In this document: in pieces, positions 20,156 to 28,586 of the stretch
How positions within the stretch are numbered: the first letter of the stretch is position 1
How the letters are laid out: each line of letters opens with the position of its first letter
Source of the DNA: a virus
Virus record (IMG/VR): IMGVR_UViG_3300027749_000146
Coordinates: 1-52,433 of that record
Reading direction: 5' to 3' (one strand)
DNA: 52,433 nt
The notes under the pieces: generated by a model
What the model was told of the DNA's origin: nothing
What the model saw: only the letters and a program-made list of their open reading frames with translations
The model's database searches: none
Made by a program: the position numbers and the translations under genes

Positions 20156-20626
20156 TTAAATATTGATAATTATAAAATCACTTTGTGAAAAAGTACTTTT
20201 ATTTGTTGCGTAATCGATTCTTACTTTTGCGGTGTATTCAGCAGTTCCTTTTCCGGGAAGTCTATACACTGACGATTCACTAGATCCTGCAGTATTAAGT
20301 CCTTGTGCAATATCAACCTCTTCCATCGGATCAGCAGGATATATTGTAATCTGATTCAGTAATAAGTTTGGCATAAATGTCGCAACTGCGTCACGAATAT
20401 CTGATTCAATTGCACTAAAGGTCAATCCATCAAATGGTTCAAATATAAATTCATACAATCTTGTACCAAAATTTGGTAAAAAATATCTGGATCCTTTTCT
20501 AGTTAATAAAAGATGAATTAAGTCCGCTCTTACTTCCTGCGACTCTAATTCAGTCAGTTCTAAATAGTCCCCCTGTGATGAATTCCTAAAAGGAAAGTTT
20601 AACCCATATGTAATCCCATCTGCCAT
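20156..20626 (-). CDS. baseplate wedge protein, T4 gp25-like
   Basis: This 156-residue protein has the family's core phrase LLTRKGSRYFLPNFGTRLYE (residues about 40-60), followed by FEPFD and an amphipathic segment FSAIESDIRDAVATFMPNL. The family is the gp25/gpW-type wedge component (called lysozyme-like in older annotations) that links wedge to sheath nucleation in all contractile injection systems. It lies 5 bases ahead of gp6 and is the first gene after the terminator that closes the replication cassette, so it restarts the late structural run. Confidence 0.92.
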   Translation of the reverse strand: MADGITYGLNFPFRNSSQGDYLELTELESQEVRADLIHLLLTRKGSRYFLPNFGTRLYEFIFEPFDGLTFSAIESDIRDAVATFMPNLLLNQITIYPADPMEEVDIAQGLNTAGSSESSVYRLPGKGTAEYTAKVRIDYATNKSTFSQSDFIIINI

Positions 20627-20630
20627 ATCA

Positions 20631-20638
20631 AATAAATA
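20631..20638 (-). promoter_or_regulatory. TATTTATT element before gp25, candidate late promoter
   Basis: The coding strand reads AGTATATTTATTTGATATGG, so the element ends only 4 bases from the ATG. If it is a promoter, the transcript would be almost leaderless, or would start inside the gene; the short spacing weakens the promoter reading here. Confidence 0.3.
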
Positions 20639-20684
20639 TACTTTGTTTATTTTTTTGTTGTAGTTCTATTTTGTAGATAAAAAC

Positions 20685-20716
20685 AAAAAAAAGGGAAAGT
20701 TATTACTTCCCCTTTT
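20685..20716 (-). terminator. intrinsic terminator closing the replication cassette
   Basis: Arms 20705-20716 (minus: AAAAGGGGAAGT) and 20689-20700 (minus: ACTTTCCCTTTT) pair over 12 bases with one G-U, around the loop AATA. A run of eight T follows on the minus strand. It sits 20 bases after the ribonucleotide reductase stop and ahead of gp25. Confidence 0.85.
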
Positions 20717-20736
20717 CTTTTTTCTCAAATTAAAAT

Positions 20737-22599
20737 CTACACTGTTGTAACTTCACAAGCTCCTCCGCTACAAGCAATTTCACCACTCAAATCAGTTTCA
20801 TCACTTAGTTCAACAATTCTAGATAAATCAACATCTTTTAAAGTTTCCATAAGTTTTTCATAATCCTCTTTGGTGCAATCCTCAAAAGGTGCCTGTTTAT
20901 AACTGTGACTAGAATAAGGTAAAACTGAAAGACCGTTGTAATATTCACGATTATTCCACATCCACTCACCAACCGCAGGCCATTCATGATCTCTAACTGA
21001 AATAGTTGCCGAGACATTGTGAGCATTATTACCATTTCTATGTCCTGGTTTAATCCATTCCATTTGAACTTTTTTTACTCTCTCCAAAAGTTGGATAGGT
21101 GATTCATTTCTTAGAATAGACCCTTCAGGTGCTTTTTGTGGAATACTAATTACCGCAGTATCATGTGGTCTGAAATATTCATCCTCAATTAATTCGGGAT
21201 GATAAATGCTAAGATAGGAATAGATTGCTTCATTTTTTCCAACTCGTACTCGTCTGATGTAATAGTCATTGTGCCAAGCATGAATCCCACTTGAAGTACC
21301 CAACGCCAACGAAGTTGTACCTGCAGGTTTAACAGTTGTTGTTCTTGCAGCTGGGTTAATACCTAAAATTTCCGCAACTCGTTTATTCTCATCTTTAACC
21401 ACTTTAGATGCTGATTTCATATCTAAACCAAGAACCGCTCCTGATCCAATACCTGTCATTGAAATTCCAATCAACGCATCTTTCTCAGTTGTTCTCTGCC
21501 AAATAGGTCTTAAGTAATGGAAGTTAGTATAACCCGCCTGTAATGTTCCTAAGAAACTAGCCGCTCTAACTCTATCTTCATAATCCTCTTGAGATACAAC
21601 ATTTGACACATTTACCTCAGTTAAATTACAGAATTGGAATGGACGAAGGGCAATCTCGCAACAAGGGTTAGTACCCCAATCTTTATCATTAGATAGATAA
21701 ATTCCAGGTTCACCTGAACCACTCGCTTCAATTCTTTTCCACACATCCATAAAATAATCTTTAGTAATCTTATGTCTCATAAGAACTGCAGAGTTATTTG
21801 ATCTTCCTCTTTGTGGATTTGTTTCCCACCAAGATCCACTTTTACAACCAATCATTTCATCGTCAGTTGCTGAGAATAGGGAGATAAGTGCTGCTCTACG
21901 AATTCCTCCAGCAAGGACTGCGTCAGCAATATGGCAAACCATATCATGAACTTCAATTGGTCTTAGTTTTTCTCCATCATTCTTTGAATCTAAAATCCCC
22001 TCCAATTTAATAAGACATTCTTTTAGTGGTTGAGGACCCGGAGCTTTTCCACCTGATGTTACAAGTCTGGCACCCTTTGGTCTAATATCACTAAAGTCAA
22101 ATTGGACATTAGATCCTGCGAAGAAATATGATTTAACCAACGCTTTAACCGCATCAGCCCATCCTTCTATTGAATCAGCAACGAGCCATCTTCTTCCTCT
22201 ACCTTTGTTTGGTTTTCTGATTTCTGGTAATGAATCAACATGATGATTTTGAACCGAATAACCAACACCAGTTCCGCCTAAAAGTAAGAACATGATTTCA
22301 GAAAATACTCTCCAATCATCGATTGGTGCGAATGCGCAATTGTAAATTCTGTTCGGAGAAATTTCAATTGGTTTTCCGGCAAACTGCATTGACCTCATCG
22401 AAGGTAATACTTGTTTCTTGAAAACATACATGTAATTTTCTCTGATTTCTTTTTCTAATTGTGGGAAATGCTTAATATGCATTTCCATGTTTCTTGTGAC
22501 AAGTTCTTGCCAACTCTCTCTTCTGTTTAATTCGGGAATATACTTAGCATACTTCATATGCACCGTAATCTCCGAAAGAATTCTGTTTGAAATGTCCAT
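20737..22599 (-). CDS. nrdJ: adenosylcobalamin-dependent (class II) ribonucleotide reductase
   Basis: This 620-residue single-chain enzyme reduces ribonucleotides to deoxyribonucleotides using a B12-derived radical. Key residues are visible: C88 (NCAF) and C324 as the active-site redox pair; N311-P-C313-C-E315 as the thiyl-radical site, with the 11-residue spacing C313 to C324 matching the RTPR family; and a C-terminal C610-SGGA-C615 pair that would re-reduce the active site. PAGTTSLALGTSSGIH is the conserved late loop. It is shorter than the ~740-residue Lactobacillus enzyme. A class II enzyme needs no NrdB subunit, and none is seen nearby. It is the last gene of the replication cassette, with a 133-base leader and a strong terminator after it. 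Which substrate level (di- or triphosphate) it uses cannot be read from the motifs alone. Confidence 0.93.
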   Translation of the reverse strand: MDISNRILSEITVHMKYAKYIPELNRRESWQELVTRNMEMHIKHFPQLEKEIRENYMYVFKKQVLPSMRSMQFAGKPIEISPNRIYNCAFAPIDDWRVFSEIMFLLLGGTGVGYSVQNHHVDSLPEIRKPNKGRGRRWLVADSIEGWADAVKALVKSYFFAGSNVQFDFSDIRPKGARLVTSGGKAPGPQPLKECLIKLEGILDSKNDGEKLRPIEVHDMVCHIADAVLAGGIRRAALISLFSATDDEMIGCKSGSWWETNPQRGRSNNSAVLMRHKITKDYFMDVWKRIEASGSGEPGIYLSNDKDWGTNPCCEIALRPFQFCNLTEVNVSNVVSQEDYEDRVRAASFLGTLQAGYTNFHYLRPIWQRTTEKDALIGISMTGIGSGAVLGLDMKSASKVVKDENKRVAEILGINPAARTTTVKPAGTTSLALGTSSGIHAWHNDYYIRRVRVGKNEAIYSYLSIYHPELIEDEYFRPHDTAVISIPQKAPEGSILRNESPIQLLERVKKVQMEWIKPGHRNGNNAHNVSATISVRDHEWPAVGEWMWNNREYYNGLSVLPYSSHSYKQAPFEDCTKEDYEKLMETLKDVDLSRIVELSDETDLSGEIACSGGACEVTTV

Positions 22600-22650
22600 T
22601 TTTTTTAAAATTGTGTAAAAGATTTTTTATCAAAAATCGTCGATTTTCTT

Positions 22651-22658
22651 GATAAATA
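22651..22658 (-). promoter_or_regulatory. TATTTATC element in nrdJ leader
   Basis: The coding strand reads ACATATTTATCAAG 51 bases before ATG 22599, in the 133-base gap after the helicase gene. Just downstream (22627-22655) is an imperfect hairpin made of TTATCAAG.. and ..TTTGATAA arms. The element may give nrdJ its own transcript; the spacing is longer than at most other sites. Confidence 0.3.
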
Positions 22659-22732
22659 TGTAACCGAATGATAATCGGCCTATAAATTATAATAAAAATA
22701 TTAAGTTTTTTTTGAAAAAAGTAGATATTTAG

Positions 22733-25183
22733 TTATCCGTTATTTTGTTGTTCTCTTTGTTTTCTTTTCTCCAACAACTCCTTAACTCGATCTCTCTTTC
22801 TTTCTTCCTGTTGTTCTTCAAACCCTAAGAATGTTACCGAACTATCAGTATCGATCTCCAATAATTCATTATTAAATTTGCAGTTTTCAAAGACAACTCC
22901 GTCTTTTCCAAGACGGGATTTTGTGATGGCGATTGTCGCCAAATTCATTTCTTTTTGTTGAAGTGTCTTGGCAACCGTAATAATTACGTGACCAACTTGT
23001 GCCTTCTTAATTGATCCTCCCATTTGATCTGTTGTCACAACTTCCGAAGAAATTGATGATCTGTTACCTTGTGTTGCCGTCCAACCCGCAAGATTGAGTT
23101 CATGACACATTGATTCAAACCCTCTCATCGTTGACCCCTCAGCTTTCCACTCATCTTTACTCGTAGATTCAGGTAGAACACAATCAATATAATCCATTGT
23201 AATCATATCAATTTTATTCCCGTCCGCAATCATCTTTCTAACCTGAGCTTTAATCTGATTCATTGTCATTGTATCAGATGCCAATTTTTTCAAAACCAAC
23301 TTATTCTTCATGGTTTCTCTAATTTCAGTAATCTTCTCAATAACATCTTCCTTGTGTAAAGTCAGATTATCTGGTTCAATTCCTGTCCATATCGTAAAGT
23401 GTTTTCTCTGAATAATTTTTGGATTATCCTCAAAAAATACTTGAAGAACATTATAACCAAGATTAAATGCTGTATTGGCAATCTTTGTTAGAACTGTCGT
23501 ATTATGAGTTAACACATAATCCCTAGTTACATATAGTTCATCCGGGTTTGACACTTTAATACAAACTGCTTCCTCATCGTGAGAGTATAATATTGATTTT
23601 ACATATTTTTGTTCAACATATTTAGTTCTTCTGTAATACCTCCCAACTTTTCTCAGCAACTTAAATGGTACAATACCATTAGCGAATGACATAGTCACAG
23701 TATAAGCTAGTTGCCCATCTTTTTTTTCTCCGTTATAAGTATATTCCGGTATTTTCGTATTAATTCTAACTGTCCCCCCTAAAGATAAGACTAATTCACG
23801 AATATCTTTTGACAATTGTTCTGAAACTGTTGTAAATTGAACTCTACCTGTTTTACTAACATATCCGTCAGTATCCATCAACCCTTGTAATAAAGAGACT
23901 CTAACACCTAACGAATTATAAAGATAATCACTTGGAATAAATTTATTATTGGATTTTTTATTCAATAAAGTATAACCATCCAATCTTTGTTTAATTCCTG
24001 TTTTTAAATTAATTACTTTGATGGTTTTAACATCATCCCTAAAATATTCATTATAAGATGAATGTTCATTGAGATTTTTAATATTTTCAAACATCTCATC
24101 ATCTTTTGTAGATATTCTTATCCCACTATCACAAACACTTCCATCCCCTAACAATAACCCTAAAAGATATGGGTCAATTGAAACTTCTTTTTCTTCAAAT
24201 TCAACTGGCGCAACCACCGGTAATCTGTAATTGTATCGTCCTCTTTTTTTGATGTCATTCACCATATCTATGGTTTTAACTACTTTATATCCAAAATTTG
24301 GACGATAAATAGATTTTCCATTTTTATCTCTTGTTTTAGCGGTCCTCATATTAAGAGTATTTACACTCCAAAGATGTTCCTCATCACAATTAACATAAGT
24401 TTCATCAGTAAATTCTATTTTATGGATTGGCCTAATTCCTTGGGGATAAACCCCAAGAACATATTGTTCTTTACCGTCAGACCCAATTACTTTATCCCCA
24501 ACTTTTAAATTACCCATAATATCCCATCCTTTGGGTGTCAATACCGGTTCTGAAATAGATAAGGACTTTCCAACTCCTGTCGGAGCTAAGATTACACCTA
24601 TCTCTCCCTTCGCCAGACCACCTTTCAGTAGTCGATCAAGCCCTGTGATCCCCATTGGAATTGGGTGTCTAAAATCGTCATCTAACACCGAATCTAAATC
24701 ATTGAAAACATCCGACTGTCCTTTGTCGGTTTCACCAACCTGAAGAGCATCTCTCACAAGACCTTCCACCTTATCGTAAGATTCAAAATCTCCTTCGGTG
24801 ATAATCTTTTGTGCCTTGTCCATAGCCTTTTGAAGCTCTTGTTGTTTACAGAACTTCAAAGCCTTTTCCTGAACAAAGGTTACCCCTTCAAATGGCGCCT
24901 CTTTAATTTGTTTTAATGTGTCTAAGACAATCTTGACAACCAATTCTTGAGTGAGTTCAGACTTAACAATCTGTTCTAGTGTTTCAAAATTAGGGGTGGA
25001 CTCATACTTGATGTAGTACTCCTTTATCATTTGTAAAATGATCTTAAAGTATTTGTTATCAAAGTATAAAGATTCTATAACATCCATAATAGATGACGAA
25101 AAATCTTTGTCTACTATAATCTGATTGAGTAGTTGTAACTGGAAAGTGTTTCCCAGGTAATCAAAATTCTTGTTCTTGCTCAT
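22733..25183 (-). CDS. replicative DNA helicase (DnaB/gp41-like) containing an intein
   Basis: This is an 816-residue precursor of a hexameric replicative helicase. The N-extein (residues 1-206) has the helical DnaB N-domain and ends in APTGVGK, the first part of Walker A. Residues 207-561 are an intein. The C-extein resumes with TTVLTKIA and contains DYIDCVL (Walker B, near 664-670) and the RLGKDGVVFE type C-terminal motif. After splicing the helicase is 461 residues, close to T4 gp41 (475), with a restored GxxGVGKTT P-loop. Unspliced protein would lack an intact P-loop. The gene sits in the replication cassette after the exonuclease and a 150-residue unknown; an AGGGGAAAA stretch just before the ATG may aid translation. 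No separate primase is visible in this window. Confidence 0.92.
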   Translation of the reverse strand: MSKNKNFDYLGNTFQLQLLNQIIVDKDFSSSIMDVIESLYFDNKYFKIILQMIKEYYIKYESTPNFETLEQIVKSELTQELVVKIVLDTLKQIKEAPFEGVTFVQEKALKFCKQQELQKAMDKAQKIITEGDFESYDKVEGLVRDALQVGETDKGQSDVFNDLDSVLDDDFRHPIPMGITGLDRLLKGGLAKGEIGVILAPTGVGKSLSISEPVLTPKGWDIMGNLKVGDKVIGSDGKEQYVLGVYPQGIRPIHKIEFTDETYVNCDEEHLWSVNTLNMRTAKTRDKNGKSIYRPNFGYKVVKTIDMVNDIKKRGRYNYRLPVVAPVEFEEKEVSIDPYLLGLLLGDGSVCDSGIRISTKDDEMFENIKNLNEHSSYNEYFRDDVKTIKVINLKTGIKQRLDGYTLLNKKSNNKFIPSDYLYNSLGVRVSLLQGLMDTDGYVSKTGRVQFTTVSEQLSKDIRELVLSLGGTVRINTKIPEYTYNGEKKDGQLAYTVTMSFANGIVPFKLLRKVGRYYRRTKYVEQKYVKSILYSHDEEAVCIKVSNPDELYVTRDYVLTHNTTVLTKIANTAFNLGYNVLQVFFEDNPKIIQRKHFTIWTGIEPDNLTLHKEDVIEKITEIRETMKNKLVLKKLASDTMTMNQIKAQVRKMIADGNKIDMITMDYIDCVLPESTSKDEWKAEGSTMRGFESMCHELNLAGWTATQGNRSSISSEVVTTDQMGGSIKKAQVGHVIITVAKTLQQKEMNLATIAITKSRLGKDGVVFENCKFNNELLEIDTDSSVTFLGFEEQQEERKRDRVKELLEKRKQREQQNNG
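23501..24565 (-). mobile_element. intein with LAGLIDADG homing endonuclease inside the helicase P-loop
   Basis: The element covers residues 207-561 of the helicase (355 residues). It starts with S207 (SLSISEPVLTPKGW, block A style, Ser nucleophile). VNCDEEHLW near 264-272 fits block B. Two LAGLIDADG helices follow, LLGLLLGDGS (340-349) and LLQGLMDTDGY (431-441). It ends with YVLTHN (N561) before Thr +1. Splicing joins GVGK to TTVLT and restores Walker A. All residues needed for splicing and both acidic endonuclease motifs (GDG, DTDG) are present, so both activities may be intact. Confidence 0.92.
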
Positions 25184-25213
25184 ATTAATTTTCCCCTATA
25201 TAATATTAAATAC

Positions 25214-25666
25214 TTACTTACTTAGATCAAACTCCAAGTATTTGTATGTTAAATTTTTTTCGGAAAAAATTTCAATTAATTCTTTGAGTACATCTTTAAT
25301 AAATGGTCTTACATCCACCGTATAACGAACTTTCGGAGGAAAAACTTTTCCATCAAAAATTCTATGGGTTATCACTTGGTCACCAACCTTAACATAAATG
25401 TTGAATACTTCTGGTCCATCTGTAAAGGATGTGTCCATAACCAAAGGATCATGTATAATCGCGTCTTTGTTTTCCATCATATAAACAACAGTCTTCATCT
25501 TTAGATAATACTGAAGTTTGTTTCTGAGTCTGGAAATAAAGTCATATAACTCTACAGAATCTTTTACGTTAGGGTTAAATCCCTTAACATTAAAAAACCT
25601 TTGTACAACGATATTCTCATTTAAGGTTAATAAGAATTCCATCTTCGTGCTGTCTTGCTCTTTCAT
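25214..25666 (-). CDS. unknown protein of the replication cassette
   Basis: This 150-residue protein (MKEQDSTKMEFLLTLNEN start) has no motif I recognise. It has an N-terminal alpha/beta region (VKDSVELYDFISRLRNKLQYYLKMK), a central beta region (VFNIYVKVGDQVITHRIFDG) and a charged helical end. It starts 7 bases after the exonuclease stop and ends 30 bases before the helicase start, so it is co-transcribed with both. T4 has small helicase-loader and accessory proteins in comparable places (gp59, gp61.x), but nothing in this sequence proves such a role. Confidence 0.75.
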   Translation of the reverse strand: MKEQDSTKMEFLLTLNENIVVQRFFNVKGFNPNVKDSVELYDFISRLRNKLQYYLKMKTVVYMMENKDAIIHDPLVMDTSFTDGPEVFNIYVKVGDQVITHRIFDGKVFPPKVRYTVDVRPFIKDVLKELIEIFSEKNLTYKYLEFDLSK

Positions 25667-25673
25667 TATTTTT

Positions 25674-26675
25674 TTAAATTTTGTTTGTGTTTCTTTTTTC
25701 TTTTCTTGTTAACTTTAAAAACGGTCGGAGAAAATTAACCCAAGCATCGTCATCCTTAGGCAAATACTTGAAAAGACCATCCTCCATCATCATTCTCATC
25801 AAGTTTTTGTGACCCCTATCCATTGGGTCAATTGTGTCATTCATAATTTGTTCTACCATAACCTTTCCTTCATCCGTGATCAGTGGTTCCGAAAGGTCTA
25901 CTATCTTTTTATTTAGTTGATAGAACTCCTCCCCAAATATACCGCTTTTTGTCTTACCAGTCAAAATATTCTCCAATGCTTTTGATTTTTTCTTTTGCCC
26001 ATTATTTCGTGCAATAACCAATAATTCGTCAATAGTGCATGGTTTCTGTTGCAGATCAGGAAATAACTTAATTAAAGTCTTTTCTCCCAATCCTTCAATA
26101 CCATCGATATTGTCAGATTTATCACCTGTAAAAACTTTTGTTAATAAAACATTGTAGTGGGGAATATCAATCTTGTTAATGGTAATCATATCCCCATTCT
26201 TAAAATATTGTTTAACAATTGGAGAATAGATTGTAACTTTTTCTGATATTAATTGTGTGAGGTCTTTATCCGCAGAAAAAACCATAACTTGTTCATCTTT
26301 TGAGATTTTACAATAATACGCAATGAGATCATCACCCTCATTGTTTGTTACTTCAACTTGTCTTACAAAGATTTCTTCAAGGTATTGTTTAACTCGGGAT
26401 TTTTGTTGAAGATATGATTCATACTTATACTCATTCATATCTTGTCTACGATTTGCCTTATACTGCGGATATAGAGATTTTCTGACGGATGAGTTGGAAT
26501 CCCCATCCCATACGACAACCACTTTATCGTGATTGTGCTCGTCAAGAAATCGTCTAATAGTATTAATGAAATGGTATATACCCCCAATGTGTTCACCATC
26601 ATTGTATAGGTCTTTTACACCATGAAAGGCAATCTTAAATAAATTATCGCCGTCAACCAAAAGTGTTTTTGTCAC
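25674..26675 (-). CDS. 5'-3' exonuclease / RNase H, FEN family (T4 Rnh-like)
   Basis: This 333-residue protein carries the acidic metal-binding motifs of the T5/T4 flap nuclease family: LLVDGDN (D8, D10), VVWDGDS, EGDDLIAYY, SADKDLTQ and TGDKSDNIDGIEGLGEKT. The last is a helix-hairpin-helix that binds DNA. The family removes RNA primers and 5' flaps at the replication fork. The start codon is GTG at 26675, overlapping the HNH endonuclease stop by 4 bases (GTGA). The length matches T4 Rnh (305) with a short C-terminal extension of basic residues. The original upstream partner was probably UvsX before the RHH-HNH pair arrived. Confidence 0.92.
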   Translation of the reverse strand: MTKTLLVDGDNLFKIAFHGVKDLYNDGEHIGGIYHFINTIRRFLDEHNHDKVVVVWDGDSNSSVRKSLYPQYKANRRQDMNEYKYESYLQQKSRVKQYLEEIFVRQVEVTNNEGDDLIAYYCKISKDEQVMVFSADKDLTQLISEKVTIYSPIVKQYFKNGDMITINKIDIPHYNVLLTKVFTGDKSDNIDGIEGLGEKTLIKLFPDLQQKPCTIDELLVIARNNGQKKKSKALENILTGKTKSGIFGEEFYQLNKKIVDLSEPLITDEGKVMVEQIMNDTIDPMDRGHKNLMRMMMEDGLFKYLPKDDDAWVNFLRPFLKLTRKEKRNTNKI

Positions 26676-27388
26676 TTTATTAAATTAAATTGTTCAACAA
26701 TTTTGTTACTTTTTTTCAAATTATCTTCCGCCCATAATGGTTGAAGATTTGTATAATGACATAATTTGTAAAGTTCTTCTTCATTTTTTGCAGATGATAG
26801 TGGAACTATATGGTCAATATGCCACTTGCTTCTATTACCCCAACTCATACCATCAGTAAATTTGTTTTCTAAATGTTCTTTTAAAAATTCAGGTGAACAT
26901 CCAACAATATCAAAAGTTTTGTTTTTTTTAGTAATATTAAGTAAAGTTGTATATTTCCAAATTCTTGACCTCATTCCAACAATTAACGAATAAATAGGCG
27001 AATTTTCTTTTTTATTTTTTTCATAAAGATTTCTTTTATTTTTATTATTATTTCTATATATTCTACATTTCCCTAATAATTCTTCTTTATTTTCATAATA
27101 ATATTTTTTTTTACGGTCTAAAATCTTGCTTCTATATTCTTCCCTATATTTTTTTTGATAATCTAAAATTTTTGATTTAACATCTTCATAGTGTTTTTTT
27201 ATCTTATCTTTATTGTTATCTCTCCACTTTTTCTTCCTTGACTTAACATTTTCTCCTTTATAACTTTTTTCAATATTTTTTCTACATTCTTTACAAGAAT
27301 ATCTATATCCATCTTTAGATGATTTTAACACACCAAAATGACAAATTTTTTTCTCTTCTTTGCATTTAGAACAAATTTTAGTTTCCAT
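26672..27388 (-). CDS. free-standing HNH homing endonuclease
   Basis: This 238-residue protein starts at ATG 27388 (METKICSKCKEEKK). Residues 1-40 hold a CxxC...CxxC zinc finger (CSKC and CKEC). A Lys/Asn/Tyr-rich basic helical stretch comes next. The HNH core lies near the C-terminus: KWHIDHIVPLS, then YTNLQPLWAEDNLKKSNK. It nicks or cuts DNA to spread itself. It overlaps the small RHH gene by 11 bases and the exonuclease by 4 bases (GTGA), so it is tightly fitted between UvsX and the exonuclease. Its A-rich codon use and low complexity differ from the flanking replication genes and support acquisition. An ATG three codons upstream is possible but has poorer spacing from AAAGAG. Confidence 0.9.
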   Translation of the reverse strand: METKICSKCKEEKKICHFGVLKSSKDGYRYSCKECRKNIEKSYKGENVKSRKKKWRDNNKDKIKKHYEDVKSKILDYQKKYREEYRSKILDRKKKYYYENKEELLGKCRIYRNNNKNKRNLYEKNKKENSPIYSLIVGMRSRIWKYTTLLNITKKNKTFDIVGCSPEFLKEHLENKFTDGMSWGNRSKWHIDHIVPLSSAKNEEELYKLCHYTNLQPLWAEDNLKKSNKIVEQFNLIK

Positions 27389-27530
27389 TTTTAACATACT
27401 CTTTTAATAATTTATTAACAAGGGAAGACAAATTTATTGATTTGTCTTTAAAGTATTGTGGTAGTTCGGGATCAAGAGATACCGCCAGTTTTACTTTCTT
27501 TTTTTCATCATCAATTTTTTTTCTTCCCAT
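27378..27530 (-). CDS. 50-residue ribbon-helix-helix-like small protein
   Basis: A short frame starts at ATG 27530 and ends with TAA 27378, overlapping the HNH start by 11 bases. The product begins MGRKKIDDEKKKVKLAVSLD, then PELPQYFKDKSINLSSL and VNKLLKEYVKNGN. The pattern fits a short ribbon-helix-helix (CopG/Arc-like) DNA-binding fold: a basic arm, a beta strand VKLAVSLD, a helix, a turn at INLSS, and a second helix VNKLLKEYV. It is too short for many gene finders. It probably travels with the HNH gene and may repress it, but this is inferred from overlap and fold pattern. Confidence 0.75.
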   Translation of the reverse strand: MGRKKIDDEKKKVKLAVSLDPELPQYFKDKSINLSSLVNKLLKEYVKNGN

Positions 27531-27533
27531 ATT

Positions 27534-27541
27534 AATAAATA
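27534..27541 (-). promoter_or_regulatory. TATTTATT element before the RHH gene
   Basis: The coding strand reads GGATATTTATTAATATGG, ending only 3 bases from ATG 27530. This is too close for a normal leader, so it may be chance in AT-rich sequence, or a TA-rich start region. Confidence 0.2.
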
Positions 27542-27575
27542 TCCACGAATATAGTAAAAGTATAATTATTTATAT

Positions 27576-28586
27576 TTAATTATCTTCTTTTTCTTCTTCC
27601 TCTATCAAATCAAAATCGCCATCAGTACCAATAATATCTTTCCAATAATCAGAATACTCTTTTTTATATTTCTCTATATTAATTTTCTCCTCTGTACTGT
27701 CTTTTCCGGCAATGAATCCATGTGGTGTAACAATAATTTTTCCGTCATCATAACCTAATCCTGAGATATGATTTTTCATTACAGATATTTTAGTTCTCAT
27801 CGCAAACTTAATACTTCGTTTGTCTTTTGTTGCAGTAATTTTAGTAGTACCGGAGTCTTTTTGATTTCCGAATAAAAATACTAATGACGAATTTAACCAA
27901 ATAGACTCGCCACCTTTAGCCTTAATTTTAGGTTGCCCAAATGGATTATCAGGAAGTTGTACCCAAGGTTGCGCGACAATAACTAATGTATTTTCATATT
28001 TAGATTCTGATTTACGAGAGCCCGAAATTCTTTGGTTAATTCCCATACCGATTTTGTCAGAAAGAACTCCTGCGTTATGTTGCTTCCCACCTTTACCATC
28101 ATAAGTCATCTTACAAGGTACACTGCCCACAGAATCCCACATTATACATAAACTATAATCTAAATCACCTTTTGCCTGAGCGTCCAATAACTCATTAATG
28201 TAATCTGTAATTTGTTCAATGTAATCAAAGTTATTTTTAAAAAGGAAAAATCCGTCCCAATCTAATTCACCAGTCTTTTCGTCAACAACTTCTTCACATT
28301 CAAATCCCATAAGTTTCACATGTTCAAATGACCACTTTTGTTCTGTAATAATGAATACTGGTAAAATACCTTTTTTTTGAGCATCAACGGCAGTCTTAAC
28401 CAATGCCGTTGTTTTTCCAGTATCTGAATGACCCAAAAGCATATTCAAATGACCAATTGCTGGTCCTGGTATCCCAACCGCATCCAAAAAATCAGGACCT
28501 AAGTCAAAAAACCTTTGTGGTTTATATTTTGCAGATGTCGAGAATTTGTCTTTGATAGACTTAAAATCATTTTTCTTAATTGCCAT
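27576..28586 (-). CDS. uvsX: RecA/UvsX-like recombinase
   Basis: This 336-residue protein has the Walker A motif GHSDTGKTT (residues 52-60) after the conserved LDAVGIPGPAIGHLNMLLG lead-in. Walker B is LCIMWDSVGS, near residue 150, followed by an L2-type segment (SGSRKSESKYENTLVIVAQP). The C-terminus is strongly acidic (DGDFDLIEEEEKEDN), typical of RecA-type proteins that interact with SSB and mediators. It catalyses strand exchange in recombination-dependent replication and repair. The gene overlaps the 97-residue gene by 11 bases and lies two genes after the SSB, matching the T4 gp32/UvsX partnership. Confidence 0.92.
   Translation of the reverse strand: MAIKKNDFKSIKDKFSTSAKYKPQRFFDLGPDFLDAVGIPGPAIGHLNMLLGHSDTGKTTALVKTAVDAQKKGILPVFIITEQKWSFEHVKLMGFECEEVVDEKTGELDWDGFFLFKNNFDYIEQITDYINELLDAQAKGDLDYSLCIMWDSVGSVPCKMTYDGKGGKQHNAGVLSDKIGMGINQRISGSRKSESKYENTLVIVAQPWVQLPDNPFGQPKIKAKGGESIWLNSSLVFLFGNQKDSGTTKITATKDKRSIKFAMRTKISVMKNHISGLGYDDGKIIVTPHGFIAGKDSTEEKINIEKYKKEYSDYWKDIIGTDGDFDLIEEEEKEDN

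Noticed and set aside
22627-22655. Hairpin in the nrdJ leader as a terminator
   Set aside because: The arms pair imperfectly and there is no T run on the coding strand after it. No adenosylcobalamin riboswitch core could be recognised in the 133-base leader, so I make no riboswitch claim.
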